A DNA stretch of 64,000 nucleotides from Chitiniphilus shinanonensis DSM 23277 (GCF_000374805.1 NZ_KB895337.1:65862-129861); one strand, 5' to 3'. Positions 46,330 through 55,576 are shown, counted from the first letter of the stretch. Notes: a model not told the origin generated them from the sequence alone. Translations and numbers: made by a program.

Positions 46330-47793
46330 TCACGGCCGGGCCGGCGGCGCTTCCCAGCCGCCGCCCAGGGCCTGCAACAGCGCGGCGGTATCGGCATAGC
46401 GGTCGGCCCGGGCGGCGAGCGCATCCAGCGCGGTTTGCAATTTTTGACGTTCCGCGTCGAGCAAGGCCAGCCGGCTGACGCCACCCAGCGCCAGCCGGCG
46501 GGCGGCGATGTCCCGATAGCCGGTGGCGTCGGCCAGTGCGCGGTCGCGCGCGGCCAGGGTCGCGGCGTCGCCATGCAGCGCCGTCAAGGTGTCGGCCACC
46601 TGCTGCAAGCCGCCGAGCACGGTCTGGCGATAGTTGGCCTCGGCGGCGCGCAGCGCGGCTTCGGCGCCGCGTTGCCGGGCGCGCAGCGTGCCGCCGTGGA
46701 ACAGCGGCTGCGCCAGCCCGGCGCCCAGGCTCCAGATATTGAAGCCTTCCAGCAGGCGGCTGCTTTCCAGCCGGTCCGAGCCCAGGCTGCCGCTCAGCGT
46801 CAGGCGCGGATACAGGTTGGCGGTGGCGACGCCGACGTCGGCGGTGGCGCCGGCCAGCAGCGCTTCGGCAGCGCGGATATCGGGGCGGCGGCGCGCCAGC
46901 TCGGCCGGCACCGTCAGCGGCAGCTCGGCGGGCAGGCGCAGCTCGTCCAGGCGCGGCAACGGCGGCAGGCCGTCGCCCGGTGCGCGGCCCAGGTACACCG
47001 CCAACTGGTGGCGCAGTGCGGCGCGCTGCTGTCGCAACGCCGGCAGCGAGGCTTCGGTCTGCGCCAGCAGCGCGCGCTGCCCGAGCAGTTCCGCCTGCGA
47101 TACGCCGCCCTGCCGCTGACGGTGCTCGGCGATGTCCACCTGCTCGCGCTGCGCGGCCAGCAGGGCCTCGGTGGTGGCCAGACGCTCGGCGGTCGCCGCT
47201 TCGCGGATCGCGGTCAGCACCACGTTGCCGGCCAGGCTCAGTCGCGCCGCTTCCAGTTGGTAGCGCTGATAGTCGCTGCCGGCGGCCAGCGATTCCAGCG
47301 CACGCCGCTCGGCGCCGAACAGGTCGAGCGTGTACTGGACCTCGATGGCGGCGTGATACAGCGTGAACGGGCCGAAATCGCGCAACGGCGGATCGCCCGG
47401 TGCCGGTGTGCTGATCTTCTCGCGGGTGACGGCCAGGTTGGCGTCCACCTGCGGCCATTGCTGACCGGCTTCGGCCTGGTAGGCCGCGATGGCCTGCTCC
47501 AGCCGCGCCCGGGCGGCGTCGAGCGTGGGGCTGGCCGCCAGCGCCTGCTGCACCAGCGCGTCCAGCCGGGGCGAGGCGAACAGTGTCCACCAGTCTTGCG
47601 GCACGGCCTGCTGCGCCCGGAAGCGTTGGGAGACGCCGGCCGCGTCGACCGTGGCGTCGGGCAGCTCGGCCTCGGTATAGCGGCCTACCGTCGGCGCGGC
47701 GGGCGAGTGGAAGTCGGGGCCGACCGCGCAGCCCACCAGCAGAACGAGCACTGGCGCGGAACAGAGCGGGCGGAGGCGATTGTGGTTGTGCAT
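46330..47793 (-). CDS. NodT-family outer-membrane efflux lipoprotein
   Basis: A 487-residue TolC-like outer-membrane factor. The signal peptide ends in a lipobox (VLVLLVGC), followed by AVGPDFHSP, the usual NodT opening. Two OEP repeats of long helices are present, with ARRRPDIRAAEALLAGATADVGVA near the middle. The ATG at 47793 has a GAGGGG site; an in-frame TTG overlapping the permease stop is less likely. It is the last gene of the TetR-HlyD-ABC operon and completes a tripartite exporter. Confidence 0.92.
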   Translation of the reverse strand: MHNHNRLRPLCSAPVLVLLVGCAVGPDFHSPAAPTVGRYTEAELPDATVDAAGVSQRFRAQQAVPQDWWTLFASPRLDALVQQALAASPTLDAARARLEQAIAAYQAEAGQQWPQVDANLAVTREKISTPAPGDPPLRDFGPFTLYHAAIEVQYTLDLFGAERRALESLAAGSDYQRYQLEAARLSLAGNVVLTAIREAATAERLATTEALLAAQREQVDIAEHRQRQGGVSQAELLGQRALLAQTEASLPALRQQRAALRHQLAVYLGRAPGDGLPPLPRLDELRLPAELPLTVPAELARRRPDIRAAEALLAGATADVGVATANLYPRLTLSGSLGSDRLESSRLLEGFNIWSLGAGLAQPLFHGGTLRARQRGAEAALRAAEANYRQTVLGGLQQVADTLTALHGDAATLAARDRALADATGYRDIAARRLALGGVSRLALLDAERQKLQTALDALAARADRYADTAALLQALGGGWEAPPARP

Positions 47794-47804
47794 AGGCTGG
47801 CCCC

Positions 47805-48944
47805 TCAATCCAAAGTCCGTCTATAGAAGCGCAAGGCAATGCCCATCACCACCACCGTGAACAGCAGCAGCGGCCAGACGCTCGGCCACAGGTCGGCCCA
47901 GCCGCTGCCCTTGAGCAGAATGCCGCGGATCAGCCGGTTGAAGTGCGTCAGCGGCAGCACGTTGCCGATGTATTGCGCCCACTGCGGCATGCCGCGGAAC
48001 GGGAACATGAAGCCGGACAGCAGGATGTTGGGCAGGAAGTAGAACATGGTCAGCTGCATCGCCTGGAGCTGGTTCTGCGCCAGCGACGACAGCGTGATGC
48101 CGACGGTGAGCGTGGCGGCGATGAACAGCAGCGCGGCTAGGTACACCGCGCCCAGGTTGCCGGCGAACGGCACCTGGAACACGAAGTGCGCGGCCAGCAG
48201 GATGATGGTGGCCTGGATCAGGCCGATGGCGATGTAGGGCACGATCTTGCCGGTCATCACCTCGATCGGGCGCACCGGGGTGGCCAGCAGGTTTTCCATG
48301 GTGCCGCGCTCGCGTTCGCGGGTCATCGCCAGCCCGGTCATCATCACCATGGTCATAGTCAGGATCACCCCCATCAGGCCGGGCACGGTGTTGTACTGCG
48401 AGTTGCCCTCGGGGTTGTACAGCCGGTGCACCTGTACTTCGAACGGTGGTTCGCCGCCGCGCAGCGGCGCCAGCGCGCCGGTGAGGTCGTGCCGCGCCAC
48501 GCTTTGCGCCAGCTGGCTGGTGGCGGCCAGCGCCATGCCGGTGGCCATCGGGTCGGTGGCGTCGGCCTCGACCAGCAGCGCCGGCTTTTCGCCGCGCAGC
48601 AGGCGGCGGCTGAAGTCGGCCGGGATGTTGAGCACGAACTGCACCTTGCCCTGGGCCAACGCGGCGCGGCCGGCTTCCTCATCCGGCACTTCGCCGACGA
48701 TCTCGAAGTATTCCGAGTTCTTCATCGCGGCGACGAAGCTGCGGCTGAATTCGCTGGGGTCGGCATTGAGCACCGCGGTGGGCAGGTGCTTGGGATCGGT
48801 GTTGATGGCGAAGCCGAACAGCGTCAGCTGCACGATGGGCAGGCCGATGATCATGCCGAAGGTGATGCGGTCGCGGCGCAGTTGCAGAAATTCCTTGAGC
48901 ACCACGCTCCACCAGCGGGCCAGCGAGAAGCCGCGCCACTTCAT
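47805..48944 (-). CDS. ABC-2 type transporter permease
   Basis: A 379-residue permease: TM1 at about 27-47 (ITFGMIIGLPIVQLTLFGFAI), a large periplasmic domain (50-175), then five TM helices in the C-terminal half. The ABC-2 signature LAMTRERERGTMENLLATPVRPIEVM (in parts) is present. It resembles YbhS/YbhR. Only one permease gene is present, so it probably forms a homodimer with the ATPase encoded just upstream (ATGA overlap). Confidence 0.92.
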   Translation of the reverse strand: MKWRGFSLARWWSVVLKEFLQLRRDRITFGMIIGLPIVQLTLFGFAINTDPKHLPTAVLNADPSEFSRSFVAAMKNSEYFEIVGEVPDEEAGRAALAQGKVQFVLNIPADFSRRLLRGEKPALLVEADATDPMATGMALAATSQLAQSVARHDLTGALAPLRGGEPPFEVQVHRLYNPEGNSQYNTVPGLMGVILTMTMVMMTGLAMTRERERGTMENLLATPVRPIEVMTGKIVPYIAIGLIQATIILLAAHFVFQVPFAGNLGAVYLAALLFIAATLTVGITLSSLAQNQLQAMQLTMFYFLPNILLSGFMFPFRGMPQWAQYIGNVLPLTHFNRLIRGILLKGSGWADLWPSVWPLLLFTVVVMGIALRFYRRTLD

Positions 48945-49885
48945 GCCGGCGCTCCGAAGTTGTCGCTGGAGCGCGCCATCATGTAGATGAACACGTCCTC
49001 CAGGCTGGTGTCGGACGGGGTCAGCCGCAGCGCGCCGCCCGCCGCCGCCTCGCGCAGCGTGGCCTCCAGCCGCGCGCCGTCGCGGCCGCTGACGTGCAGC
49101 GCCGCACCGAAGGCCACGGTCTGGTCCACCCCGGGCTGGCCGCGCAGCCGCTGCGCCAGCTCGGTGAGGTCGTCGCCTTCGATGGTCCAGGTGGACAGGC
49201 CCTGCCCGGCGATCACCTCGGCGGCGGTGCCCTGGGCCAGCAGGCGGCCGTAGGCGATGTACGCCAGCTTGTGGCAGCGCTCGGCCTCGTCCATGTAGTG
49301 GGTGGACACCAGCACCGAGATGCCGCGCGCGGCCAGCCGGTGCAGTTCCTCCCAGAAATCGCGCCGCGCGGTGGGGTCGACGCCGGCGGTGGGCTCGTCC
49401 AGCAGCAGCAGCCGGGGCTGGTGCAGCAGGCAGGCGGCCAGCGCCAGCCGCTGTTTCCAGCCGCCGGACAGCGAGCCGGTCAACTGCCCGGCGCGGCTGG
49501 CCAGGCCGAGTTCGTCCAGCGTGCGATCCACCAGCGCCTTGCGGTCGGGCATCTCGTAGATGCGGGCGACGAAATCCAGGTTCTCGCGGATGGTGAGGTC
49601 CTCCCAGTAGGAGAACTTCTGCGTCATGTAGCCGACCTGGCGCTTGATCTGGTCGGCCTCGCGCACGATGTCGTAGCCCAGGCAGGTGCCGCTGCCGGCA
49701 TCCGGCGTCAGCAGGCCGCACATCATGCGGATCGAGGTGGTCTTGCCGCTGCCGTTGGGGCCGAGGAAGCCGAAGATCTCGCCGCGGCGCACCTGCAACG
49801 ACACGTCGTTGACCACGTGCTTGTCGCCGAAGTGCTTGTGCAGGCCGTGCACGTCGATGGCGAATTCGTCCGCGGATGCGTTCAT
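48941..49885 (-). CDS. ABC transporter ATP-binding protein
   Basis: A 314-residue ATPase. Walker [13 protein letters not shown]-loop [11 protein letters not shown], signature [12 protein letters not shown], Walker [15 protein letters not shown]-loop STHYMDEAE. The C-terminal 80 residues are the extra domain of DrrA/YbhF-type drug exporters. Its ATG overlaps the HlyD stop and its stop overlaps the permease start. Confidence 0.94.
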   Translation of the reverse strand: MNASADEFAIDVHGLHKHFGDKHVVNDVSLQVRRGEIFGFLGPNGSGKTTSIRMMCGLLTPDAGSGTCLGYDIVREADQIKRQVGYMTQKFSYWEDLTIRENLDFVARIYEMPDRKALVDRTLDELGLASRAGQLTGSLSGGWKQRLALAACLLHQPRLLLLDEPTAGVDPTARRDFWEELHRLAARGISVLVSTHYMDEAERCHKLAYIAYGRLLAQGTAAEVIAGQGLSTWTIEGDDLTELAQRLRGQPGVDQTVAFGAALHVSGRDGARLEATLREAAAGGALRLTPSDTSLEDVFIYMMARSSDNFGAPA

Positions 49886-50826
49886 CGCGGTTCCACCGTC
49901 ACCGGCTGGCCGGGATGCAGCCGGGCGGCCTGCGCCGGCGCCGGCCGGGCCTCGACCAGGAACACCAGCTTGTCGCGGGTGTCGTTGCTGTAGATCACCG
50001 GCGGGGTGTACTCGGCCTCGGTGGCCACGTAGTCGATGCGCGCCGGCAGCGGCTGGCAGCCATCGCAGCGCAGCGTGACCTCGCGCCCCGGTTGCAGGCC
50101 GGCCAGCGCCGCCTGCGGCACGAAGAAGCGCACCTTGATGTTGCCGGGCGGCAGCAGCCGCACCACCGGGCTGCCCGGCGCCACCCATTCGCCCTCGCGG
50201 TACAGCGTGTCGAACACCAGTGCGCCCGTCGGCGCGCGCAGCGCCTTCTGGTTCAAGGTCCAGTCGGCCTGTGCCAACGCGGCGCGCGCGGCCTCGACCT
50301 GGGCGGCCTGCGCCTGCAATTGCGCGCTGCGGCCCGGCAGGCGCGCCACGTCCAGCTCGCGTTGCAGCCGGCGCACCTCGGCGGCGGCGGCCAGGTCGGC
50401 GGCGCGGCTCTGTTCCAGTTGCGCCTGCGACACGCCGCCGATGGCGAACTGCGCCTCGTCGCGCTGGCGTTGCTGCGCCGCGCGGCGCGCCTCGGCTTCG
50501 GCGGCGGTCAGCTGGGCTTCGGTGACGGCGATTTCCTGCGGCCGCTTGCCGCTGCGCAGGTCCGCCAGTTGCGCCTGCGCCGCCGCCAGTTGCTGCTGGC
50601 GCTGCCGCCGCACCGCCGTTTCGTTGTCCGATTCCAGCGCGAACACTGGCGCGCCGGCCGCCACCTGCTGGCCGCGCCGCACCGCCAGCCGGCTGAGGTG
50701 GCCGCCTTGCGAAGCGGCCAGCGCCACGTATTCGCCCTCGACGTAACCCTGGTAGGTGGCGGGGGCGTCGCGGCCGCAGGCGGCCAGCAGCAACGGCAGG
50801 AACAGCAGCGACAGGCGGGCGGTCAT
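49882..50826 (-). CDS. HlyD-family membrane fusion protein (lipoprotein)
   Basis: A 314-residue periplasmic adaptor with a lipoprotein signal (LFLPLLLAAC). YVEGEYVALAASQGGHLSRLAVRRGQQV (in parts) is the biotinyl-lipoyl half, then a long coiled coil of Gln/Ala/Arg (85-190) and the second lipoyl half LRAPTGALVFDTLYREGEWV. It resembles YbhG. It links the inner-membrane ABC-2 exporter to the NodT-type outer-membrane channel encoded in the same operon. Confidence 0.92.
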   Translation of the reverse strand: MTARLSLLFLPLLLAACGRDAPATYQGYVEGEYVALAASQGGHLSRLAVRRGQQVAAGAPVFALESDNETAVRRQRQQQLAAAQAQLADLRSGKRPQEIAVTEAQLTAAEAEARRAAQQRQRDEAQFAIGGVSQAQLEQSRAADLAAAAEVRRLQRELDVARLPGRSAQLQAQAAQVEAARAALAQADWTLNQKALRAPTGALVFDTLYREGEWVAPGSPVVRLLPPGNIKVRFFVPQAALAGLQPGREVTLRCDGCQPLPARIDYVATEAEYTPPVIYSNDTRDKLVFLVEARPAPAQAARLHPGQPVTVEPR

Positions 50827-51491
50827 GCGGGCTTCCTCGTGGGGGCGGGCTGGCCCAGGCCGTGCAGCAACAGGGCGCTGGCGTGGCGGGCCACCACGTC
50901 GGCGGCGAGCGGCGTGCCGTCCGGCAGGTGCCGCTGCTGGCCGGCCACCGCGAACGGCAGCATCGCCAGCCCCAGCACCGAGACGAACACCAGCCGGGGT
51001 TCGATGTCGGGATGCAGCGCGCCTTGCGCCTGCAAGGCGGCCAGCGCCTGGGTCAGTCCACGCAGGCGCGGCAGCGGCAGCCGGGCGAACAGCCGGCCGC
51101 GCAACAGGCCGCTCTCGTTGAGGATCTCGCCGATCCACAGCGGCGGCAGCCATGGTCGGCTGGCGACGCCCGCGGTCATGCGCGCGATCACGCCTTGCAG
51201 CAGCAGGCGCGGATCGGCGGCTTCGTCGTCGCTGGCGGCCCAGACATGTTCGATCAGCGGCGCCACGCGCTCGTCCACCAGCGCGTCGAGCAGACGGTCG
51301 CGGTTGTCGAAGTAGTAATGGACCATCGCCGGCGTCACCCCCGCGTGCTTGGCCACTTGCGCCATGCTGGTGGCGGCGATGCCGTGGGCGGCGAAGCGGG
51401 CGAGCGCGGCATCGAGCAGGCGGGCGCGCACGTCCTGATCGGCGGCGCCGGCCGGCCGGCCACGGGTGCGGGGAGGTGGGGCGGCGGTCAT
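50823..51491 (-). CDS. TetR family repressor (CecR/YbiH-like context)
   Basis: 222 residues. The N-terminal helix-turn-helix is canonical (LLDAALARFAAHGIAATSMA, then AGVTPAMVHYYFDNRDRLL). The C-terminal ligand domain is helical. It heads the efflux operon (stop overlaps the hlyD-type gene), and an A/T-rich palindrome sits 10 bp upstream of its start, so autorepression of the whole operon is likely. In E. coli the TetR regulator CecR controls the similar ybhGFSR genes. Confidence 0.92.
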   Translation of the reverse strand: MTAAPPPRTRGRPAGAADQDVRARLLDAALARFAAHGIAATSMAQVAKHAGVTPAMVHYYFDNRDRLLDALVDERVAPLIEHVWAASDDEAADPRLLLQGVIARMTAGVASRPWLPPLWIGEILNESGLLRGRLFARLPLPRLRGLTQALAALQAQGALHPDIEPRLVFVSVLGLAMLPFAVAGQQRHLPDGTPLAADVVARHASALLLHGLGQPAPTRKPA

Positions 51492-51500
51492 CCGCTCAAG

Positions 51501-51520
51501 TTAATTAACGATTTAATTAA
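51501..51520. promoter_or_regulatory. TetR-type operator
   Basis: TTAATTAA-CGAT-TTAATTAA: two identical self-complementary octamers 4 bp apart, forming a 20-bp inverted repeat, directly upstream of the TetR gene. It is highly conspicuous in this GC-rich DNA and very probably the autoregulatory operator. Confidence 0.8.
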
Positions 51521-51624
51521 TTTCAAGGCGGAGCACCGCCATTCGGCGGTTGCCTGGGGGGAGTCGGGCGGGAAGGGGCGCCGGCAGGGCGGCGAAGCGT
51601 ACATCGGCGGGGTGCGCGCCTCGA

Positions 51625-51969
51625 TCAGGCCGACCAGACCCCCAACTCGTAGCCGTCCGGGTCGGTGAACTGGAAGCGCCGGCCGCCGGGGAAGCTGAAG
51701 ATCGGTTTGACGATCCGGCCGCCGGCGGCGATCACCCGCGCCAGCGTGGCTTCCAGATCGTCGGCATACAGAACCACCAGCGGCCCGCCGGGGCGCGGCG
51801 TGCCTTCGGTGGTGAAGCCGCCCTTGAGGCGGCCGTCGTCCAGCTCGGTGTAGCCGGGGCCGTAGTCGGTGAAACGCCAGCCGAAGGCCGCGCCATAGAA
51901 CGCCTTGGCGGCGGCGATGTCGGCGACGACGAATTCCACGTAGTCGATCTTCTGGTCCGGAATGCTCAT
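51625..51969 (-). CDS. VOC family (glyoxalase-like) protein
   Basis: A 114-residue single VOC domain: KIDYVEFVVADIAAAKAFYG at the start, then YGPGYTELDDGRLKGGF, and the end FPGGRRFQFTDPDGYELGVW with a metal-ligand Glu in YELG. Such small proteins are often dimeric dioxygenase- or glyoxalase-like. Substrate unknown. A CAGGAG site precedes the ATG at 51969. Divergent from the methyltransferase gene. Confidence 0.88.
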   Translation of the reverse strand: MSIPDQKIDYVEFVVADIAAAKAFYGAAFGWRFTDYGPGYTELDDGRLKGGFTTEGTPRPGGPLVVLYADDLEATLARVIAAGGRIVKPIFSFPGGRRFQFTDPDGYELGVWSA

Positions 51970-52124
51970 CGGGTGCTCCTGGGTGGCAGGCGGCTGGCAT
52001 ATTCCGCCCGGGTTGTTGCTGGCATTGATGCGATTGACGCACCGCAGCGGGAAATGCTTAATCGATCGGGATGTTTTGGCAATATGCAGTGAAAGCCGAC
52101 GTAAAAAAACGCAAGGAAAGAACA

Positions 52125-52895
52125 ATGAGCGACGTGGATTTCGGCAAGACCGCGGCCGACTACGGCAAATACCGGGCGGGTTTCCCGCCGGCTTTCTTCG
52201 CCCGCGCCGCCGCGCTGGGCATCGGCCTGCCCGGCCAGTCGCTGCTGGACCTGGGGACAGGCACCGGCACGCTGGCGCGCGGCTTCGCGCAACAAGGCTG
52301 CCAGGCGGTGGGGCTGGATCCGGCCGAGACCATGCTGGCGCAGGCGCGGCTGCTCGATGCCGAGGCCGGCGTGCGCGTCGAGTACCGGCAGGGCGTGGCG
52401 GAGCGCACCGGCCTGCCGGACGCGGCGTTCGACGTGGTGACCGCCGGGCAGTGCTGGCACTGGTTCCAGCGGCCCGAGGCCGCGCGCGAGGCGTGGCGCG
52501 TACTGCGTCACGGCGGCATCCTGGCGCTGGCGCACTACGACTGGATTCCGCTGCCGGGCAACGTGGTGGAGGCCACCGAGCGGCTGATCCTGCAACACAA
52601 CCCGGCGTGGCAGGGCGCTGGCGGCTGCGGGGTGCACGGCGGTCATTTCGCCGATCTGGCGCAGGCCGGTTTCGTCGGGCTGGAGGCGGTGGCCTTCGAC
52701 GTGCCCGCCGTCTACAGCCACGAAGCCTGGCGCGGGCGCATCCGGGCCAGCGCCGGCGTATCGGCCAGCCTGCCGCCGCACGCGGTGACACGCTTCGATG
52801 CCGAGCTGGCGGCGCTGCTGCGCGCCCGCTTCCCGCAGGAGCCGCTGTGCGTACCGCACCGCGTATTCCTGGTGCTGGGGCGCAAGTACGGCTGA
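52125..52895 (+). CDS. Class I SAM-dependent methyltransferase
   Basis: 256 residues with an AAGGAA site before the ATG at 52125. SAM motif I LLDLGTGTGTLARGFA, acidic end of beta 2 in VGLDPAETM, motif IV DVVTAGQCWHWFQ, and motif VI RHGGILAL. It resembles the UbiE/YcgJ group (Methyltransf_11). Substrate is not evident. Its TGA is the first three bases of a family C palindromic element. Confidence 0.9.
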   Translation: MSDVDFGKTAADYGKYRAGFPPAFFARAAALGIGLPGQSLLDLGTGTGTLARGFAQQGCQAVGLDPAETMLAQARLLDAEAGVRVEYRQGVAERTGLPDAAFDVVTAGQCWHWFQRPEAAREAWRVLRHGGILALAHYDWIPLPGNVVEATERLILQHNPAWQGAGGCGVHGGHFADLAQAGFVGLEAVAFDVPAVYSHEAWRGRIRASAGVSASLPPHAVTRFDAELAALLRARFPQEPLCVPHRVFLVLGRKYG

Positions 52896-53007
52896 GCGGC
52901 TGGCAAAACCCTCCTGGCTACGTCGCGCGAACTTGCCGTACTACTTGTACTGTCTGCGTTTCGCGCTTCTTGCCAGGACCGCTGCGCTGGGTCTTGCCAG
53001 CCGCTCA
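52893..53007 (+). repeat. Family C palindromic element, copy 1
   Basis: TGAGCGGCTGGCAA at 52893 and TTGCCAGCCGCTCA ending at 53007 are perfect 14-bp terminal inverted repeats; the first three bases are the stop codon of the methyltransferase gene. The interior includes AACTTGCCGTACTACTTGTA, shared with the copy at 59761-59891. A partial tandem copy follows at 53012-53050 (CGCTGGCAAAACCCTCC...). Confidence 0.85.
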
Positions 53008-53118
53008 GCATCGCTGGCAAAACCCTCCTTGCCGCGTCGCGCGGGGGCGCCGGGCCGGGCAGCGCCAGGCATTTGAAGGTCGATTCGCCCTTGTATTGCT
53101 ACGTTTATTTTTCAACAA

Positions 53119-53154
53119 TAGATATATCTAAATCTCCTAGATATTTTTAGATAT
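53119..53154 (+). promoter_or_regulatory. TAGATAT repeat array before the ATPase gene
   Basis: A perfect 12-bp palindrome, TAGATATATCTA (53119-53130), is followed by two direct TAGATAT copies (53138-53144 and 53148-53154), the last one overlapping the ATG at 53153. The 70 bp here are strongly A/T-rich compared with everything around. This looks like an operator that could block translation or transcription of the downstream gene. Confidence 0.5.
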
Positions 53155-54265
53155 GCCTTCCACAGTGGATGCTTGGCACTTCGCGCGGCGGGAGCTGGCG
53201 CAGCGTTACATCGACGCCTTCCGCGCCGGCTTGTCCAGCGCCCGCGCCCTGTTCGCGCGTCGGCGCATGGGCAAGACCGAGTTCCTGCTCAAGGATCTGC
53301 TGCCGCAGGCGGAGCAGGACGGTTTCACCTGCGTCTACGTCAACCTGTGGGAATGCCGCGGCGCGCCGCTCGCCGGCATCGCCACCGCCGTGACCCAGCA
53401 ACTGGCGGCGCGGCGCAACCCGCTGGCCCGGCTGGTCGGCAAGGGGCCGCATGTGCGCGGCGTCAAGTTGACGGTGCTGGGGGCCGGCGTCGACGCCAGG
53501 CTGGACGACGCCGAGGTCGATCCCACGCTGGCGCAGGTCTGGCAGCGCATCGACGCCCATCCGCGCCCCATCCTGCTGATGATCGACGAAGCCCAGGTGC
53601 TGGCCAGCGCCGAGCACCTGGCGGTGGCGAGCGCGCTGCGCGGCGGGCTGGACGTGCGCAAGGAGCGGGTGAAGGTGGTGTTCACCGGCTCCAGCGAGCA
53701 CACCCTGCGCGGCATGTTCGGCAAATCGAGCCAGCCGTTCTACAACTGGGCGCCGGTGGAGCCGTTCCCGCTGCTGGACAACCTGTTCGTCAGCCATATG
53801 GTGCGCCGGGCCAACGACATCCTGCGCCCCGAGCTGCACCTGCCGGACGAGCGCGCGCAGCAGGCGTTCCTGGCGCTCAAGTCCTCGCCCGAGGTGTTCC
53901 GCCGCTTTCTCGACGCCTACCTGCTCAATCCCTTCGCCGGGGTCGAGGCGGCGCAGGAGGCCGCCCGCGAAAGCACCTATTCCGACGACGGCTTCGCCGC
54001 GGCGTGGGACAGCCTGCGGCCGATGGACCGGCTGGTGTTGCAGTTCGTCGCCGCCGGGCGCAAGGGCATCACCGGCAAGGCTGCGCTGCGCGAGTTCGGC
54101 CAGGCGCTGGGCATCGGCCCCGCGCAGCTGCACGCGGTCAACAACTCGCTGGCGCGCCTGATGGATCTGAAGCGGCAGATCCTGGTGAACGTCGAGCGCG
54201 GCGAGTACCAGTTCGAGGATCTGCATTTCCAGGAATGGGTGCTGCTGGAGCATCCGCCGGGCTGA
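53153..54265 (+). CDS. Orphan P-loop (STAND/archaeal-type) ATPase
   Basis: A 370-residue ATPase. Walker A is ARRRMGKTEFLLKDLL (R-x-x-GKT form of archaeal-type/STAND ATPases), Walker B ILLMIDEAQVLA, sensor VVFTGSSEHTLRGMF. The C-terminal part (about 285-365) looks like a winged helix (LQFVAAGRKGITGKAALREFG, RLMDLKRQILVNVERGEYQF). There is no ribosome-binding site; A/T-rich repeats run up to the ATG. No obvious partner gene lies next to it. Such proteins occur in defence, plasmid and stress contexts; the role here is unknown. Confidence 0.75.
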   Translation: MPSTVDAWHFARRELAQRYIDAFRAGLSSARALFARRRMGKTEFLLKDLLPQAEQDGFTCVYVNLWECRGAPLAGIATAVTQQLAARRNPLARLVGKGPHVRGVKLTVLGAGVDARLDDAEVDPTLAQVWQRIDAHPRPILLMIDEAQVLASAEHLAVASALRGGLDVRKERVKVVFTGSSEHTLRGMFGKSSQPFYNWAPVEPFPLLDNLFVSHMVRRANDILRPELHLPDERAQQAFLALKSSPEVFRRFLDAYLLNPFAGVEAAQEAARESTYSDDGFAAAWDSLRPMDRLVLQFVAAGRKGITGKAALREFGQALGIGPAQLHAVNNSLARLMDLKRQILVNVERGEYQFEDLHFQEWVLLEHPPG

Positions 54266-54503
54266 GTCACCGGCAAACAGTGCCTTTCCGTGCATCAATG
54301 GATTGTGCAGGGTACGCCGCAGCACTTGTTCAAGCCGCATGTTGCCACTCTGACAAAAATTGTCGGCAATCATGACGATCGGTTGGCTGTGGTGGATAAT
54401 CGGCGCCTTGCCCGATCCCGCCTGCCTGTTCGACGGCGGGTGCGATGGCGTTGTCCGACGCCGCGCCCGGCGGCGCGCGGCCCCTCCCTTACAAGGAATC
54501 GCA

Positions 54504-55184
54504 ATGAAAAAGCCCCTGATGTCCCTGTTGGCATTGCTGCCGGCCGCGGTGCTGTTCGTCGGCTGCGCGACGGAAAGCTCCACCACCCTGGCCGTGCCCA
54601 AGGTGGAAAGCGCCGGCCGGCCCTATGCCGGCGTGCGCACGCCCATCGCCGTGGGCAAGTTCGACAACCGCTCCAGCTACATGCGCGGCATCTTCTCCGA
54701 CGGCGTGGACCGGCTGGGCGGCCAGGCCAAGACCATCCTGATCACCCACCTGCAGCAGACCAACCGCTTCAACGTGCTGGACCGCGACAACATGAAGGAG
54801 ATCGCGCAGGAGGCGGACATCAAGAAGCAGGCGCAGCGGCTCAAGGGGGCCGACTACGTCATCACTGGCGATGTCACCGAGTTCGGCCGCAAGGAAGTGG
54901 GCGACACCCAGCTGTTCGGCATCCTGGGGCGCGGCAAGTCGCAGGTGGCCTATGCCAAGGTCGCCCTCAACGTGGTCGATATCGCCACCTCGGAAGTGGT
55001 GTTCTCCAGCCAGGGCGCCGGCGAGTACAGCCTGTCCAACCGCGAGATCGTCGGCTTCGGCGGTACCGCCAGCTACGACTCGACGCTGAACGGCAAGGTA
55101 CTCGACCTGGCCATGCGCGAAGCGGTGAACAACCTGGTCGCGGCCATCGACGGCGGCGCCTGGAACCCCAGCAAACCTCAATAA
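54504..55184 (+). CDS. CsgG/HfaB-like lipoprotein
   Basis: 226 residues with AAGGAA before the ATG at 54504. Lipoprotein signal MKKPLMSLLALLPAAVLFVGC. The CsgG-type fold follows (PIAVGKFDNRSSYMRGIF, NRFNVLDRDNMKEIAQEADI, ADYVITGDVTEFGRK). True CsgG forms the curli secretion pore; relatives next to DUF4810 and DUF799 lipoproteins form a separate conserved trio. Shares an operon with the next two genes (gaps of 10 and 1 bp). Confidence 0.88.
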   Translation: MKKPLMSLLALLPAAVLFVGCATESSTTLAVPKVESAGRPYAGVRTPIAVGKFDNRSSYMRGIFSDGVDRLGGQAKTILITHLQQTNRFNVLDRDNMKEIAQEADIKKQAQRLKGADYVITGDVTEFGRKEVGDTQLFGILGRGKSQVAYAKVALNVVDIATSEVVFSSQGAGEYSLSNREIVGFGGTASYDSTLNGKVLDLAMREAVNNLVAAIDGGAWNPSKPQ

Positions 55185-55194
55185 CGGAAGTGTC

Positions 55195-55575
55195 ATGAAC
55201 CATAACAACATCGCAGTACGGGGGACGCTGGCGACGCTCGTCGCCGCGTGCACGCTGCTGGCCGGATGCGCCACGCCGCCGACCACGCTCTACCAATGGG
55301 AGGGCTACCAGCAGCAGGTCTACAAGTATTTCCAGGGGCAATCCACCGAGGAGCAGATCGGCACGCTGGAAGCCGCGTTCCAGAAGATCCGCGCCAAGGG
55401 CAGCATGCCGCCGCCCGGCTTCCACGCGCACCTGGGCATGCTGTATGCCAGCATCGGCGACGAGGCACAGGCGGTGCAGCAGTTCCAGACCGAGAAAGCG
55501 CTGTTTCCCGAATCGCAGGCCTACATGGATTTCCTGCTGAAGAAGCAACCACAACCGGCCAGGCAAGGGGAATGA
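55195..55575 (+). CDS. DUF4810 lipoprotein
   Basis: A 126-residue lipoprotein: signal TLATLVAACTLLAGC, then ATPPTTLYQWEGYQQQVYKYF, the conserved DUF4810 opening. HAHLGMLYASIGDEAQAVQQF is a TPR-like helix pair. Middle gene of the CsgG/DUF4810/DUF799 trio. The molecular role of the family is not established as far as I know. Confidence 0.88.
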   Translation: MNHNNIAVRGTLATLVAACTLLAGCATPPTTLYQWEGYQQQVYKYFQGQSTEEQIGTLEAAFQKIRAKGSMPPPGFHAHLGMLYASIGDEAQAVQQFQTEKALFPESQAYMDFLLKKQPQPARQGE

Positions 55576-55576
55576 C

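Noticed and set aside
54360-54503. N-terminal extension of the CsgG-like lipoprotein back to 54360
   Set aside because: The lipoprotein signal and RBS fit the ATG at 54504; the extension has a Trp-rich stretch and Arg run with no RBS.
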